Positions 4,719 to 5,233 of a stretch of 5,233 nt of DNA are shown piece by piece. Within the stretch, counting starts at the first letter, position 1, and every line of letters starts with the position of its first letter. Below the pieces are notes generated by a model. It worked only from the letters and a program-made list of their open reading frames with translations. It did no database searches and had not been told where the DNA came from. The DNA is taken from NCBI GenBank assembly GCA_022561895.1, contig JADFQH010000111.1, positions 1-5,233 on the forward strand. The letters run 5' to 3'. The DNA is from Methanobacteriota archaeon. Its GTDB lineage: Archaea > Halobacteriota > Halobacteria > Halobacteriales > Halalkalicoccaceae. The position numbers were made by a program, and so were the translations under genes.

Positions 4719-5219
4719 TTAGCCCGTCTCTTCGACCTCGCCATCGATATCGACATCCTCGCCTTCCTCGACGGTCTCGCCGGTCACGTCACCGTCGATG
4801 TCGACATCGTCGCCGATCGTGACCGTGCCGCCCGCCTCGACGTTGCCGTCGATGTCCGCGTCGTCACCGATCGTGATATCGCCTTCTGCGGTCACATCAC
4901 CATCGATATCCGCATTGACGCCGATATCGACATCGCCGCCAGCGTCGATGCTCCCGTCGACGTCGGCGTCATCGGCGATCGTTACCGAACCGCTAGTCGA
5001 GATGTCGTTTTCCTCTTCGTCGTCGACCTCGATATCCTCGTCGTCCTCGTAGTCGCCTTCCGCACCGTCTTCGCCTTCCTCGCCCTCCCCGGCTTCCTCG
5101 GCCTCCTTCGCCGAGACGTCCTCGAGCCCGTCCTTCCCCGGGTGCGCGCCCGATCCGCCGAGCGACCGGATGTGGTGGGCGATCCCCGCCATCTGCGGCG
5201 TGATGAGCTGCTCGTCCAT
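4719..5219 (-). CDS. Acidic bactofilin-like beta-helix repeat protein
   Basis: The 166-residue product has three parts: an N-terminal segment (1-40) with MDEQLITPQMAGIAHHIRSL, a low-complexity acidic stretch (41-72, almost all Glu, Asp and Gly), and five consecutive 18-residue repeats (77-166) with consensus GDVTIGDDADIDGDVTAE that run to the C-terminus. A period of 18 with Ile/Val every second or third residue and Gly-Asp turns is what a three-sided beta-helix needs. The GDI/IGDDADIDG wording resembles bactofilins, cytoskeletal polymers also known in haloarchaea as halofilins. There is no signal peptide or membrane segment, which fits a cytoplasmic protein. Each repeat holds DxDxDG (N in repeat 2), so calcium or salt-ion binding is possible. 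The start ATG 5219 is only 14 bases from the window end and no stop lies upstream in frame, so a longer N-terminus cannot be excluded. Promoter and upstream neighbour are not visible. Confidence 0.8.
   Translation of the reverse strand: MDEQLITPQMAGIAHHIRSLGGSGAHPGKDGLEDVSAKEAEEAGEGEEGEDGAEGDYEDDEDIEVDDEEENDISTSGSVTIADDADVDGSIDAGGDVDIGVNADIDGDVTAEGDITIGDDADIDGNVEAGGTVTIGDDVDIDGDVTGETVEEGEDVDIDGEVEETG
4722..4991 (-). repeat. Five in-frame 54-bp tandem repeats inside the beta-helix gene
   Basis: The units are 4991-4938, 4937-4884, 4883-4830, 4829-4776 and 4775-4722, each exactly 18 codons with no indels. The first four keep GCGTC-A/G-TC followed by CGATCGT-like words on the plus strand; the last unit is the most diverged (TVEEGEDVDIDGEVEETG). 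The pattern implies growth by in-frame duplication. Confidence 0.85.
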
Positions 5220-5233
5220 GGGTGTGGGGCCGG

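Noticed and set aside
4213..4722. Plus-strand open frame of 169 codons opposite the SDR gene
   Set aside because: The product is mostly Arg, Pro and Ser, lies antisense to a clear Rossmann protein and extends over its promoter.
4722..4991. CRISPR-like array
   Set aside because: The periodicity is a whole number of codons within a clear reading frame, with no unique spacers between identical repeats.
4798..5052. Plus-strand Ser/Pro-rich open frame
   Set aside because: It is the antisense shadow of the beta-helix repeats; its own repeat pattern is only a by-product.

Overview
The window reads as chromosomal DNA of a halophilic archaeon (class Halobacteria). The proteins are very acidic, several match small families I know only from haloarchaea (the DUF5784, DUF5786, DUF5789 and DUF6757 types, recognised from memory of their sequence patterns), and promoters look like TATA boxes about 27 bases ahead of start codons with little or no leader. 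Family names are recollection, not search results.

Layout. Positions 1-107 hold a long imperfect foldback repeat that resembles a non-autonomous transposon. It abuts a broken 7Fe-type ferredoxin gene (108-333, +) that has lost its 5' end and carries an additional one-base frameshift. Facing it is a short gene absent from a 60-codon ORF search (330-494, -), encoding a 54-residue CxxC...CxxH putative zinc protein, just downstream of a PHP-domain phosphoesterase gene (532-1311, -). A divergent promoter region with a 22-bp dyad separates the PHP gene from a DUF5789-type gene (1423-1707, +). Next come a DUF5784-type gene (1704-2705, -), a divergent promoter region, and a DUF5786-type gene (2809-2982, +). 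Then follow a multi-pass membrane protein gene (2979-3677, -) and, upstream of it in the same direction, a YbjT-like atypical SDR gene (3695-4576, -), probably one transcript from a TATA box at 4601-4606. The last gene (4719-5219, -) encodes an acidic protein whose C-terminal half is five exact-length 18-residue repeats typical of a beta-helix and similar to bactofilins.

Points of interest. All three convergent gene pairs overlap by exactly four bases at their stop codons (CTAG, CTAA, CTAG). The DUF5784-type protein has a region that looks like a PD-(D/E)XK nuclease core with the lysine replaced. The foldback element sits inside what was a ferredoxin reading frame. I see no RNA gene, CRISPR array, complete insertion sequence or defence system. 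The products do not form one obvious pathway; the region looks like ordinary haloarchaeal core genome with one mobile scar. The longest stretch without a gene is 142 bases (4577-4718).
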